23,167 nucleotides of DNA from assembly GCA_036351435.1 (NCBI GenBank), contig JAZBPA010000243.1, forward strand, positions 1 to 23,167, given 5' to 3'. This document shows, piece by piece, positions 15,219-23,167 of this stretch. The stretch is from JAAUQA01 sp036351435. GTDB taxonomy: Bacteria > Pseudomonadota > Gammaproteobacteria > Competibacterales > Competibacteraceae. The stretch's first letter is position 1, and every line of letters begins with the position of its first letter. The position numbers and the translations under genes were made by a program. The notes beneath the pieces are model-generated. The model had not been told where the DNA came from. It did no database searches and saw nothing but the letters and a program-made list of their open reading frames with translations.

Positions 15219-15313
15219 TTGCTTCAGAACTGCCCGAGTATGCCAGCACATCAGCTGCGGGCTAGCTTCTAACGAATTTTTACAAGCGAACGTGATGTAC
15301 AACATAAGGTCTT

Positions 15314-17776
15314 ATGACGATGACAGAAACCCATGCCCATTGTTGCGCCGGCCCTAAGGACGACCAACAACTTAAGGACCCGGTTTGCGGTATGACCGTA
15401 TCAGCCGACAGTAAACTGACCTATGCCCACGCGGGCACGATCTATCGGTTCTGCTGCCAGCCCTGTCTGGATAAATTCAAAGCCGAGCCGGATCACTATT
15501 TGGCTGGCGCTAGCCAAAGCTCCAAACCAGCCAAACCCGCTCCGCAAGGCACCATCTACACCTGCCCGATGCATTTGGAGATTCGTCAGGAGGGACCAGG
15601 AAGTTGCCCGAAATGCGGTATGGCATTGGAACCGGAAGGGATACCTGTACCCGCAACCAAAACCGAATATACCTGCCCCATGCACCCGGAGATCGTTGAA
15701 GACCAGCCGGGTAGCTGTCCCAAATGTGGCATGGCTCTGGAGCCTGAAACGATCACCCTCGAAGACGAGGAAAACCCGGAACTCAAGGATATGAGCCGCC
15801 GGTTTTGGGTCAGTGCTGCGTTCACAATCCCGCTGGTCATTATCGCGATGGGACGACATTTTCCGGGAGTGTCTTTCGACTGGCTGGCTGCGCCACAAAC
15901 CTTAAATTGGTTTGAGTTGGTACTGGCTACGCCGATTGTGCTGTGGGGCGGCTGGCCGTTTTTCGAACGCGGTTGGCAATCTCTAGTTTACCGCAGCCTT
16001 AATATGTTCACCTTGATCGGGTTAGGAGTTGGTGTTGCATATACCTACAGCATCATCGCCACGCTATTCCCCGCATTATTCCCTGACTCGTTTCGAAACG
16101 CTCACGACGAAGTAGCGGTTTACTTTGAGGCAGCCGCCGTGATTGTAACTCTGGTGTTGTTGGGGCAAATCATGGAGTTACGAGCACGCAATCAAACCGG
16201 TGCCGCGATCAAGGCATTGTTGGGGTTAGCGCCGAAAACCGCAAGACGCATCAACCAAGACGGTAGCGATGAGGACGTGCCGTTGGATCAGATTATTTCC
16301 GGTGACCGACTTCGCATTCGCCCCGGTGAAAAAGTGCCGGTGGACGGCGTTGTGCTGGCAGGTCACAGCAGTGTGGATGAAGCCATGGTCACCGGTGAGC
16401 CGATTCCGCTAGAGAAAAACCCCGGTGATCCGGTGATCGGTGCCACAGTCAACGGCACCGGTAGTTTAGTCATTGAGGCGCAAAGGGTTGGCACCGATAC
16501 GCTGTTATCGCAAATCGTGCAAATGGTGGCGCAAGCCCAACGCAGCCGTGCGCCAATTCAGAAAATGGCCGATTTAGTTGCCGGCTACTTTGTGCCTATT
16601 GTCGTGGCTGTTGCCGCGGTTACTTTCATCGTTTGGGGGATCTTCGGGCCGGCCCCGGCGATGGCCTACGCCATCATCAACGCCGTAGCAGTGCTCATCA
16701 TCGCATGTCCTTGTGCGCTGGGGTTAGCCACACCGATGTCGATTATGACCGCTACCGGCAAGGGCGCAACGGTTGGGGTGTTGTTCAAGAACGCAGAGGC
16801 CATCGAAGTGATGCGTCAAATCGACACCTTGGTAGTGGATAAGACCGGTACTCTGACCGAAGGCAAGCCGAAATTGGTTGCAGTGATTCCCGGCCCGAAT
16901 CTGGACGAATCGTCACTGTTACGACTCGTAGCGACTTTGGAGCGGGGCAGTGAACATCCGCTGGCTACCGCCATTGTCAACGGTGCACAGGAGCGGGATA
17001 TTACGCTTGGCAACGCCGAACAATTCGAGTCGCTAACCGGCAAAGGTGTGCTGGGTCAAGTGGATGGTCGTCGAGTGGGCTTAGGCAACCGCGCCTTGCT
17101 GCAAGAACTGAAGATCGATCCAGGCGCGCTGGACGACCAAGCGGAAACGCTGCGGACCGATGGCCAAACGGTGATGTTCGTCACGGTTGACGAGCAACCG
17201 GCAGGTTTGATCGGAGTCGCCGACCCCATTAAAGAAACGACACCCGGTGCTATCCAAGCGCTCCACGCGGAGGGGTTGAATATCGTCATGCTGACCGGCG
17301 ACAGCGAAACCACCGCCCTAGCCGTGGCGAAGAAGCTCGGCTTGGATCAGGTCATCGCCGGGGTGTTGCCGGATCAAAAGGCGGATAAAGTCAAAGCCCT
17401 GCAGAACGAAGGCAAGTGGGTCGCAATGGCCGGCGATGGTGTAAACGATGCACCGGCGCTGGCCCAAGCTCAGGTAGGCATCGCTATGGGCACCGGCACC
17501 GATGTGGCTATGGAAAGCGCTGGTGTTACTCTGGTTAAAGGTGATTTAACCGGCATTATCCGCGCCCGGCAACTGAGCCGCGCGACAATGCGCAATATTC
17601 GCCAGAATCTGTTCTTCGCGTTCGTTTACAACTCGCTGGGTGTGCCGATAGCAGCGGGTGTGCTGTATCCTTTCTTCGGCATCCTGCTCTCTCCGATTAT
17701 CGCAGCGGCGGCGATGAGCATGAGTTCGGTCTCAGTTATTTTCAATGCGCTGCGCCTTAATCGTGTACAACTGTAA
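15314..17776 (+). CDS. copA: Cu(I)-exporting P1B-type ATPase with YHS and twin HMBD modules
   Basis: The 820-residue inner-membrane pump should export Cu(I) from the cytoplasm using ATP. The N-terminus has a His/Cys start (ETHAHCCAG), a YHS domain (about 21-63: DPVCGMTV, then FCCQPCLDKF), and two tandem HMBD modules (about 81-108 and 119-146: TCPMHLEIRQEGPGSCPKCG and its near copy). It lacks the usual GMxCxxC HMA domain. Core motifs are TGEP (360-363), CPC in TM6 (465-467), DKTGTLTEG with phosphorylated Asp509, SEHPLA (546-551) and GDGVND (707-712). The TM7 YN and TM8 AMSMSSVSV signatures indicate Cu(I) specificity. The start is ATG with AAGG just upstream. The ScsC-like thiol protein gene follows by 105 bases. 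No CueR-type operator was identified. Confidence 0.93.
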   Translation: MTMTETHAHCCAGPKDDQQLKDPVCGMTVSADSKLTYAHAGTIYRFCCQPCLDKFKAEPDHYLAGASQSSKPAKPAPQGTIYTCPMHLEIRQEGPGSCPKCGMALEPEGIPVPATKTEYTCPMHPEIVEDQPGSCPKCGMALEPETITLEDEENPELKDMSRRFWVSAAFTIPLVIIAMGRHFPGVSFDWLAAPQTLNWFELVLATPIVLWGGWPFFERGWQSLVYRSLNMFTLIGLGVGVAYTYSIIATLFPALFPDSFRNAHDEVAVYFEAAAVIVTLVLLGQIMELRARNQTGAAIKALLGLAPKTARRINQDGSDEDVPLDQIISGDRLRIRPGEKVPVDGVVLAGHSSVDEAMVTGEPIPLEKNPGDPVIGATVNGTGSLVIEAQRVGTDTLLSQIVQMVAQAQRSRAPIQKMADLVAGYFVPIVVAVAAVTFIVWGIFGPAPAMAYAIINAVAVLIIACPCALGLATPMSIMTATGKGATVGVLFKNAEAIEVMRQIDTLVVDKTGTLTEGKPKLVAVIPGPNLDESSLLRLVATLERGSEHPLATAIVNGAQERDITLGNAEQFESLTGKGVLGQVDGRRVGLGNRALLQELKIDPGALDDQAETLRTDGQTVMFVTVDEQPAGLIGVADPIKETTPGAIQALHAEGLNIVMLTGDSETTALAVAKKLGLDQVIAGVLPDQKADKVKALQNEGKWVAMAGDGVNDAPALAQAQVGIAMGTGTDVAMESAGVTLVKGDLTGIIRARQLSRATMRNIRQNLFFAFVYNSLGVPIAAGVLYPFFGILLSPIIAAAAMSMSSVSVIFNALRLNRVQL

Positions 17777-17822
17777 TTGATGGGCGCTCTGCGTGCCAAC
17801 TGGATCAAGACATCATTTACAT

Positions 17823-17839
17823 ACGCTGATTTTCAGCGT
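17823..17839. repeat. Inverted repeat between copA and dsbA-like gene
   Basis: ACGCTGA (17823-17829) and TCAGCGT (17833-17839) form a perfect 7-bp stem around a TTT loop, 47 bases after the copA stop and 43 before the next start. No T-run of useful length follows. It could be a weak terminator, an RNA stabiliser or a regulator site; the sequence does not decide. Confidence 0.35.
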
Positions 17840-17881
17840 TTACAGAATCAATCATAAATACCCATTAACGAGGATTTAAGA

Positions 17882-18634
17882 ATGCCCCAGCGCTTTATTC
17901 ATTGCTTGACGATTTTGCTATTTACTGTCATTGCGCTTCCTTTCGCGCATACCGTAGTAGCGGAAGATGACTTTGTACGTTCCGAAGAATTCGACCAACG
18001 GATTCGTGACTATCTACTCGAAAATCCGGAAGTCATCATGGAGTCGGTGCAACGGTTTCAGGTTGAACAGCAGCGGGCTCAGGCGGACAGAGCGCAGCAG
18101 GCGGTACTGAGTCGTCGGGATGAGATTTTCAATAACCCCGATGATCCGGTTGCCGGAAACCCAGCCGGTGATGTCACGGTCGTCGAGTTTATGGACTACA
18201 ACTGCCCCTACTGCCGTAAGGCGTACAAATCGCTTCTCCAACTCACCAAAGATGATCCGAATATAAAGCTGCTGTTTAAGGAAATGCCGGTGCTCGGCGA
18301 GGGATCTGAATTTGCCGCCCGTGCAGCGTTGGCGGCACAGCAACAAAACCTATACATGGCGTTTCACAATGCGCTAATGGAGTTTAATGGACGTTTGAAC
18401 GAGCAAGCGATTCTCTCTATTGCAGAACAAAGCGGGTTAAATGTTGATCAGCTCAAGCAAGATATGACTGATCCTAAAATCCAAGCCACGATTGATCGCA
18501 ATATGCAACTCGCGCAAGCCTTGGGGGTCAGAGGCACGCCTGCGTTTGTCATTGGCGATGAAGTTGTGCGTGGCGCAGCGGATCTCAATAAACTCAAGCA
18601 ATCGGTGGCCAAGGCCCGCAAAGCGGATAAGTGA
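17882..18634 (+). CDS. DsbA-family periplasmic thiol oxidoreductase, ScsC/Com1-like
   Basis: The 250-residue precursor has a signal peptide (LTILLFTVIALPFAHTVVA, cleaved near residue 27). After it comes a helical region (EEFDQRIRDYLLENPEVIME) of the type that mediates oligomer formation in ScsC and Com1-like proteins. The thioredoxin-fold part shows the active site FMDYNCPYCRKA with Cys108 and Cys111, and the cis-Pro loop RGTPAFVIG with Pro220. Proteins of this type make, shuffle or protect disulfides in the periplasm; ScsC is linked to copper tolerance. Its location 105 bases after copA, on the same strand and with a GAGG ribosome site, fits a copper or thiol stress role. The precise activity (oxidase or isomerase) is not determined by the motif. 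A hairpin lies downstream. Confidence 0.9.
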   Translation: MPQRFIHCLTILLFTVIALPFAHTVVAEDDFVRSEEFDQRIRDYLLENPEVIMESVQRFQVEQQRAQADRAQQAVLSRRDEIFNNPDDPVAGNPAGDVTVVEFMDYNCPYCRKAYKSLLQLTKDDPNIKLLFKEMPVLGEGSEFAARAALAAQQQNLYMAFHNALMEFNGRLNEQAILSIAEQSGLNVDQLKQDMTDPKIQATIDRNMQLAQALGVRGTPAFVIGDEVVRGAADLNKLKQSVAKARKADK

Positions 18635-18650
18635 CGATCAAACCTCATGT

Positions 18651-18686
18651 AGCGTTTCCCACGACGCGTTAGTCGTGGGAAACGCT
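18651..18686. terminator. Perfect 15-bp hairpin between convergent genes
   Basis: Arms AGCGTTTCCCACGAC (18651-18665) and its exact complement (18672-18686) flank the loop GCGTTA. The hairpin lies 16 bases after the dsbA-like stop and 66 bases from the end of the convergent kefB-like gene, where a bidirectional terminator would sit. There is no T-run on either side, so it is not a standard rho-independent terminator. A REP-type repetitive palindrome is an alternative. Only one copy occurs in this window. Confidence 0.55.
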
Positions 18687-18752
18687 GATCGGCATCCTTG
18701 AGCCTCCATCAGATGGACTCATTATTGAGCTTGAAAAAATCGTGTCAGAAAC

Positions 18753-20678
18753 TCAGTCAGCCTCGTTGTGGTATCCCTTCGGGGGCGGAGTCCAACCACG
18801 TTCGGTGCGATCATGCAGTTGCATACGGTCCTCGGTCATCATATCTTTCAGCGTCTCACCATGTTCCCGTGCACGTGCCAAAAATGCCCGGTTTCGCGCA
18901 ATGTCGGGATTCTCATCCCACAGCTCATAACGCTGCTGCAAGCCCAGCTCATCGTGGCGCCGAAACGCTCTCGCCATTTTTGCGACTCTGAATGGATGTA
19001 AGCCCAATGCCTTGAGCGCCTCTGCACCCAATTCCAGTGAAGCTTCAAACATTTCCCTCACCGCCACGTCAGCGCCTGCCTTTTTCAGTAGATAGAGATG
19101 ATTTACGTCGAACGCGCGGGCGAGGATTTTGAGGTGTGGATAATGGCGACGAACATACTCGACCATCTCGACGGCACGATCACGATCATCAATGGCTACG
19201 ATAAATAGTTTGGCGTTATCTATCCCGGCTGAGTGCAAGAGCTCGGGGCGTGAGGCATCCCCGTAATAACTCTTGATCCCGAATATACGCAGCATATCAA
19301 TCATCGCTGCTTCGTGGTCCAGCACTACGGTAGGTACATCACTAGCTACAAGCAGACGGTTGACAATCTGTCCGAAGCGACCCACTCCGGCAATCACCAC
19401 AGTGCCCTGCTCGTCGATTGCATCAGGCTGTTGCACATCATCGCCGCCTTCTAGTCGAGGTAGAATCAGCTTTTCATAGAAAATAAACAAAGCCGGTGTC
19501 AGCAGCATCGAAAGCGCAACAACTAGCGCAAGGGTCTTGGCCAAATCGGTTGGGATAACACTGTTTTGGGTGCAGAAGCTCAGCAATACAAAGCCGAATT
19601 CCCCGGCTTGCGCCAAGCCGAGAGTGAATAGCCAGCTGTCTCCAGATTTGAGCCGAAACAAGCGCGCGAGCCCAAATAAAACCAACGCCTTAACTGTTAT
19701 AACACCTAGGGTTAGTCCCAACACGGTGGCAAAATCACCGAACAACACAGCGAAATCAATACCCGCTCCAACGGTAATAAAAAACAGCCCAAGCAATAGC
19801 CCTTTGAAAGGCTCGATATCCGATTCGAGTTCGTGACGGAATTCGCTGTTGGCCAGCACCACTCCGGCGAGAAAGGTGCCTAAGGCCGGAGATAGATCGA
19901 CTAAAGTCATCAATAATGCAATACCGATCACCAATAGCAGAGCGCTAGCGGTGAATATTTCCCGCAAGCGTGAATCGGCGATGAAGCGAAACAAGGGTCG
20001 CGATAAGAAGTGCCCGCCGAACAACACCAATGCAACTGCTCCGAGCACCACCAGCGCATGACCCCAGCCGGGAAGATGCTCAACCAAACTGGTTAACTCG
20101 TGATGACCGGTTTCTCCGTGACCGTCTGAACTAGCAACGTTTTCCAAGCCGTTCCCAGCCAGCTCAGGCAAGGCGAGCAGCGGAATCAGCGCCAGCATGG
20201 GAATAACAGCAATGTCCTGAAACAGCAGCACAGAAAAGCTTGAGTTGCCCCCTTCAGTTTTGATCAGTCCTTTCTCGTTCAGGGTCTGTAAGACAATAGC
20301 AGTCGAGGACAGCGAAAAAATCAGCCCGATGGCGAGTGCAACACTCCAGTAAACACCGAACAGCACGGAAACCCCGGTAATCAATCCGGCGGTTGCGGCA
20401 ACTTGCAAACCGCCGAGACCGAGCAGCCGATTGCGCATCTTCCACAGTATGTGTGGTTCTAGTTCCAAGCCGACCAGAAACAGCATCATCACCACGCCAA
20501 ACTCAGCGAAGTGTTGTATTTCCTGGGTTTCGGAACCCACCAGACCGATGATCGGCCCGATGACGATACCGGCGATTAGATAGCCCAGTACCGAACCCAG
20601 CCCCAACCGTTTAGCAACCGGGACGGCAATGACAGCGGCACAGAGATAAACGAAGGCTTGAAACAACAATCCACTCAC
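18753..20678 (-). CDS. KefB/KefC-type K+ efflux antiporter (CPA2 family)
   Basis: The 641-residue inner-membrane protein exchanges or releases K+ against protons. Residues 1 to about 385 are a CPA2 transporter core with about 12 helices (GSVLGYLIAGIVIGPIIGL near the N-terminus). After it comes a cytoplasmic NAD-binding TrkA-N/KTN domain, whose glycine motif is VVIAGVGRFGQIVNRLL (about 426-442). KefB and KefC are held shut by glutathione and opened by glutathione adducts, acidifying the cytoplasm to protect against electrophiles. The start is GTG, with GGGGA 8 bases before it and 3 bases after the KefG-like stop. The C-terminus ends in a proline-rich tail. Whether it is KefB or KefC cannot be fixed by eye. 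Confidence 0.92.
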   Translation of the reverse strand: MSGLLFQAFVYLCAAVIAVPVAKRLGLGSVLGYLIAGIVIGPIIGLVGSETQEIQHFAEFGVVMMLFLVGLELEPHILWKMRNRLLGLGGLQVAATAGLITGVSVLFGVYWSVALAIGLIFSLSSTAIVLQTLNEKGLIKTEGGNSSFSVLLFQDIAVIPMLALIPLLALPELAGNGLENVASSDGHGETGHHELTSLVEHLPGWGHALVVLGAVALVLFGGHFLSRPLFRFIADSRLREIFTASALLLVIGIALLMTLVDLSPALGTFLAGVVLANSEFRHELESDIEPFKGLLLGLFFITVGAGIDFAVLFGDFATVLGLTLGVITVKALVLFGLARLFRLKSGDSWLFTLGLAQAGEFGFVLLSFCTQNSVIPTDLAKTLALVVALSMLLTPALFIFYEKLILPRLEGGDDVQQPDAIDEQGTVVIAGVGRFGQIVNRLLVASDVPTVVLDHEAAMIDMLRIFGIKSYYGDASRPELLHSAGIDNAKLFIVAIDDRDRAVEMVEYVRRHYPHLKILARAFDVNHLYLLKKAGADVAVREMFEASLELGAEALKALGLHPFRVAKMARAFRRHDELGLQQRYELWDENPDIARNRAFLARAREHGETLKDMMTEDRMQLHDRTERGWTPPPKGYHNEAD

Positions 20679-20681
20679 GAA

Positions 20682-21308
20682 TCATGATCCCCGAATGATG
20701 GCGTCAAGGTCGCCGTTAAGCTGAGTTAAGTCTTGCGCGGCGGTGATATCTAGCCGGTCGTCGCGCAAAGCTTCAAGAACCCGTACCCAATCGATGACAT
20801 GAGTATTCACCCGCCCGTCATCAACCGCAGTTAGTGCGCTGAATAAAGCAAATGGCGGCAAATAGAGCATACCGCAGAGGATGGCAGTTTGTTCCAACGG
20901 TTGTAGCAATTCGCGGATCGTAAAATGATTGTAGCCTTGTGCGCAGTAGGCAACTTCGGGCCCGCCCGCAGTCAGTGCGCTGAGAAAGATCTTGCCTTGT
21001 AACGCCGTTCCACCGGAACCGTAGGCGAAGCCGTGCTCCAGCACCAAATCTTGCCATTCCTTGAGGATCGCCGGCGTTGAATACCAGTACAGCGGGTGCA
21101 TAAAGACGACAACGTCATGATCGAGCAAGCGCGCTTGCTCTCGTTCGACATCAATGTCGAGCGCCGGATATTCAGCGTAAAGATCGACAAATGTCACCCC
21201 ATCGACACGGGCAGTCGCCTCGGCAAGCGGACGGTTGACTTCGGAGCGTTCAAGTGAAGGATGGGCAAATAGAACCAGAATGCGGCGTTCCACAGGGTCA
21301 TGACTCAC
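20682..21308 (-). CDS. KefG/KefF-like NAD(P)H-dependent flavoprotein
   Basis: The 208-residue cytoplasmic protein belongs to the flavodoxin-like NAD(P)H quinone oxidoreductase family that includes KefF and KefG, the ancillary subunits needed for full Kef antiporter activity. The FMN-binding start is ILVLFAHPSLERSEVNRPLA, and the diagnostic motif is MHPLYWYSTPAILKEWQDLV, followed by HGFAYG. Its start is a GTG overlapping the peroxiredoxin stop by 4 bases (GTGA), and its stop is 3 bases before the antiporter start, so the three genes are coupled. It probably binds the antiporter and may reduce quinones. KefG is the better name where the partner is KefB, but I leave the symbol empty. Confidence 0.91.
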   Translation of the reverse strand: MSHDPVERRILVLFAHPSLERSEVNRPLAEATARVDGVTFVDLYAEYPALDIDVEREQARLLDHDVVVFMHPLYWYSTPAILKEWQDLVLEHGFAYGSGGTALQGKIFLSALTAGGPEVAYCAQGYNHFTIRELLQPLEQTAILCGMLYLPPFALFSALTAVDDGRVNTHVIDWVRVLEALRDDRLDITAAQDLTQLNGDLDAIIRGS

Positions 21309-22021
21309 GGCAACTGTTGCAATTCGCGCAGCAGCTCTTCGGGGTCAGCGCGTTTTTTATAATCAACATCAACGAAGGCGTACCGCACGGTCCGGTCAGC
21401 ATCAATAATAAATGTCGCCGCTAACGGCAACTCCCAAGCATCGTTAGCTTGGTTTTGTTCCAGATCGACGCCATACGCTTGGTAAATCGGTTTCAGCTGC
21501 TCATTGAGCGCAAAAACAATATTGATCTGACGCGCATAGTTATTGTTGCCATCGCTGAGCACCGAAAATTTCAAGCCATGCTTTTCAGACGTGCTCAGGG
21601 AATTGTCCGGCGTTTCCGGGGTTATCGCCACCAAGGTCGCACCCGCAGCTTCCATTTCAGGCAAGTGCTCCTGATAGGCATGAAGTTGCAAATTACAATA
21701 AGGACACCAGCCACCCCGGTAAAACGTCACGATAGCTTTGCGGTTACCAATGGCCTCATAGAGGCTAGTCGTTTCACCTTTGGCGGTGACAAATTCACCA
21801 TCAGGCAATTGATCTCCAACCCTGGGGGCATTATTGCCAAGGCCGGATTCTCGCAGTGACTGTTCCGCAGCATCCATGATGGCTTGCCTATCAGCTGGCG
21901 TTTCTTTCTTGTGCGAGGCTGAAAGTGCGTCGAGTTGTTCGGTTAGGGTTTCAGCAACTGCCGAGAGTGCACCGGCAAGTAAAAGAATAACGACGGCCAA
22001 AGGCGTGACGAGTTTTCGCAT
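21305..22021 (-). CDS. Peroxiredoxin-like protein (AhpC/TSA family), exported
   Basis: The 238-residue precursor has a signal peptide (LVTPLAVVILLLAGALSAVA, cleaved before ETLTEQ). A helical linker follows, and then a thioredoxin-fold peroxiredoxin-like domain from about residue 65. The active site FYRGGWCPYCNLQL has Cys106 and Cys109 in a CxxC arrangement. The first Cys would be the peroxidatic one, and the second may resolve or act in thiol exchange. It is longer than classic AhpC in its N-terminus and lacks the classic C-terminal resolving Cys-Pro. It would reduce peroxides or act in thiol chemistry outside the cytoplasm. A GAGGA site is 9 bases before the ATG. It is first of the trio with KefG-like and KefB-like genes, so oxidant detoxification and K+ efflux seem to be expressed together. 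Confidence 0.88.
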   Translation of the reverse strand: MRKLVTPLAVVILLLAGALSAVAETLTEQLDALSASHKKETPADRQAIMDAAEQSLRESGLGNNAPRVGDQLPDGEFVTAKGETTSLYEAIGNRKAIVTFYRGGWCPYCNLQLHAYQEHLPEMEAAGATLVAITPETPDNSLSTSEKHGLKFSVLSDGNNNYARQINIVFALNEQLKPIYQAYGVDLEQNQANDAWELPLAATFIIDADRTVRYAFVDVDYKKRADPEELLRELQQLP

Positions 22022-22129
22022 CAGTTTTGTTCCTCATTCCACCGCAAGTGCTGCGGATTCCAAGACGCATAAAGTGTAGTTGGGGTTGGATTGCTGCGTA
22101 AGGTTCAGCAGTGCAAGTTATTCAGCTCG

Positions 22130-23167
22130 CTACAACCGTGGGTCAACCGGTTCACTCTCCAGGGCCAGCACACCGAAAACGCATTCATGCACGCGGTACA
22201 GCGGCTCGCCCTCGGCAAACCGGTGCAGCGCCTCAAGACCAAGAGAAAATTCACGCAACGCCAGAGAACGCTTCACCGAAAGGCCGCGCTCTCGCAGCCT
22301 TTCCATTTGTTCGGGCAGGGTGTATTCAGGGCCGTAAATAATTCGCAGATATTCTCGGCCGCGGCATTTGATGGCGGGCTGAACCAGGCCGCGCCGACCC
22401 TTGGTAAGCCAATGCAGCGGTTTAATCACCATACCCTCACCGCCTTGCTGGGTAAGCTCTTCCCACCATGCTATGCCGTTCTTTTCATTGTCCGAATCGG
22501 TAACATCAACGGTACGGAATGCTGTCGCCTGTAGCAGCTCATCTTCTGCTGCACACAGCTCGGCGAGGGTTGCCATGTGCCACTCGTGATTCTTATCAAC
22601 GTGGACTTGTTTTTCTGTCGCTAGCAAGTGAAAAGGCACGATTTTCAGATCACTGAGCGTGTCGACCTTCCAACAATAGCGGCGATAAGCATCGACAAAA
22701 CCAGCGACACACTGTTGGCGCTGTTGATAACGTTCAAGTAACTCTGCGGTTCCGGGGTTGTTCACCGATGCCTGGGTCAGCGCGGTGATCGCCGCATCCA
22801 AGGAGGCTTCGCCTGCTGCACCGGTGGATGCATATTGGTTTCTCAGCAGTTCTTGCGCCTTTGCCGACCACGGCATGATTTCCACGTCCAGGCAAATCCA
22901 GTCGGTTGCGAATTGCTGCCATAATCCTGCCCAATCCATCGCTTTGCAGAGACGATCAATAATCTGCGTTTGCTGAGTATCACCGACAAAGAACGGCCGT
23001 CCGGTACGGGTATACAGGGCTCCCTTATCACCACCCACGACGCCAAAACGCCGTTTCGCGGTTTCTTCGTCCCGGCACAGGACGACTACTGCTCGTGAGC
23101 CCATGTGCTTTTCTTGGCAAACAACTTTGGGAACACCTTGATGTTTGAAATACTCGAATGCTTCCAG
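22130..23167 (-). CDS. pnkp: Bacterial Pnkp RNA-repair enzyme, C-terminal ligase part (partial)
   Basis: The frame runs off the right edge; 345 residues of the C-terminal part are present. They match the adenylyltransferase (ligase-like) domain of bacterial Pnkp, whose complete form is 5' kinase, 2',3' phosphatase and ligase in one chain of about 850 residues. Motif I, with the AMP-accepting Lys, is KVVCQEKHMGSRAVV, and the chain is already in frame before the Met at 23104, so that Met is not the start. Others are TDWICLDVEIMPWSAKAQ, GGEGMVIKPLHW (motif IV), QPAIKCRGREYLRIIYGP (motif V) and a C-terminus HECVFGVLALESEPVDPRL. Pnkp with Hen1 repairs ribotoxin-cleaved RNA and methylates the junction. 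Hen1 usually adjoins pnkp, and would be outside the window here. The kinase and phosphatase parts are outside too. Confidence 0.88.
   Translation of the reverse strand: MEAFEYFKHQGVPKVVCQEKHMGSRAVVVLCRDEETAKRRFGVVGGDKGALYTRTGRPFFVGDTQQTQIIDRLCKAMDWAGLWQQFATDWICLDVEIMPWSAKAQELLRNQYASTGAAGEASLDAAITALTQASVNNPGTAELLERYQQRQQCVAGFVDAYRRYCWKVDTLSDLKIVPFHLLATEKQVHVDKNHEWHMATLAELCAAEDELLQATAFRTVDVTDSDNEKNGIAWWEELTQQGGEGMVIKPLHWLTKGRRGLVQPAIKCRGREYLRIIYGPEYTLPEQMERLRERGLSVKRSLALREFSLGLEALHRFAEGEPLYRVHECVFGVLALESEPVDPRL

Noticed and set aside
15232..15262. GCCCG/CGGGC inverted repeat upstream of copA as terminator or copper operator
   Set aside because: Only 5 bp of stem with a 21-base loop and no T-run; it does not match a CueR-type dyad.
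1..23167. CRISPR array, tRNA/rRNA genes, insertion sequence or prophage
   Set aside because: No spaced direct repeats, no cloverleaf or rRNA signature, and no transposase, integrase or phage gene was seen.

Overview
The window looks like a chromosomal stretch of a Gram-negative gammaproteobacterium. Evidence for this is an ecotin, a KefB/KefG-type potassium efflux pair, a YnjBCD-type ABC transporter, a fermentative D-lactate dehydrogenase, an HU protein, and many genes with Sec signal peptides or inner-membrane helices. I cannot name the genus. There are no rRNA or tRNA genes, no CRISPR array, and no recognisable transposase or integrase. Coding density is high and most operons are tightly packed.

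Left part (1-6158). A DCC-family thiol protein (304-741, minus) is followed by a minus-strand operon. In transcription order it holds a sugar-binding protein, a MalF-like permease, a MalG-like permease and ecotin (4444 down to 896). No ATPase gene accompanies the importer. On the plus strand are an HU protein with an added lysine-rich tail (4765-5091) and an exported dienelactone-hydrolase-like enzyme (5355-6158).

Middle part (6283-12956, minus). Seven genes run in one direction with short gaps or overlaps: a Cys-rich MarR regulator, an MFS transporter, a 46-residue membrane protein, a radical SAM protein with a SPASM-like Cys set, and a YnjB-YnjC-YnjD importer. The 46-residue protein is translationally coupled to the MFS gene. 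This is the most coherent candidate for an undescribed system, because import, efflux, regulation and radical chemistry appear to be co-transcribed. A near-palindrome overlaps the predicted promoter just upstream of marR.

Right-middle part (13129-18634, plus). This holds D-lactate dehydrogenase (divergent from marR), a YdjM-type membrane protein, a Cu(I) P1B-ATPase with a YHS domain plus two tandem HMBD zinc-ribbon-like modules, and a DsbA/ScsC-like periplasmic thiol oxidoreductase. The last two suggest copper and thiol handling in the envelope. A perfect 15-bp hairpin ends the block.

Right end (18753-23167, minus). A coupled trio of exported peroxiredoxin-like protein, KefG-like flavoprotein and KefB/KefC-like antiporter suggests a K+-efflux response to oxidants or electrophiles. 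Upstream lies the C-terminal ligase part of a bacterial Pnkp RNA-repair enzyme, cut by the window edge. Its usual partner Hen1 would lie outside the window.
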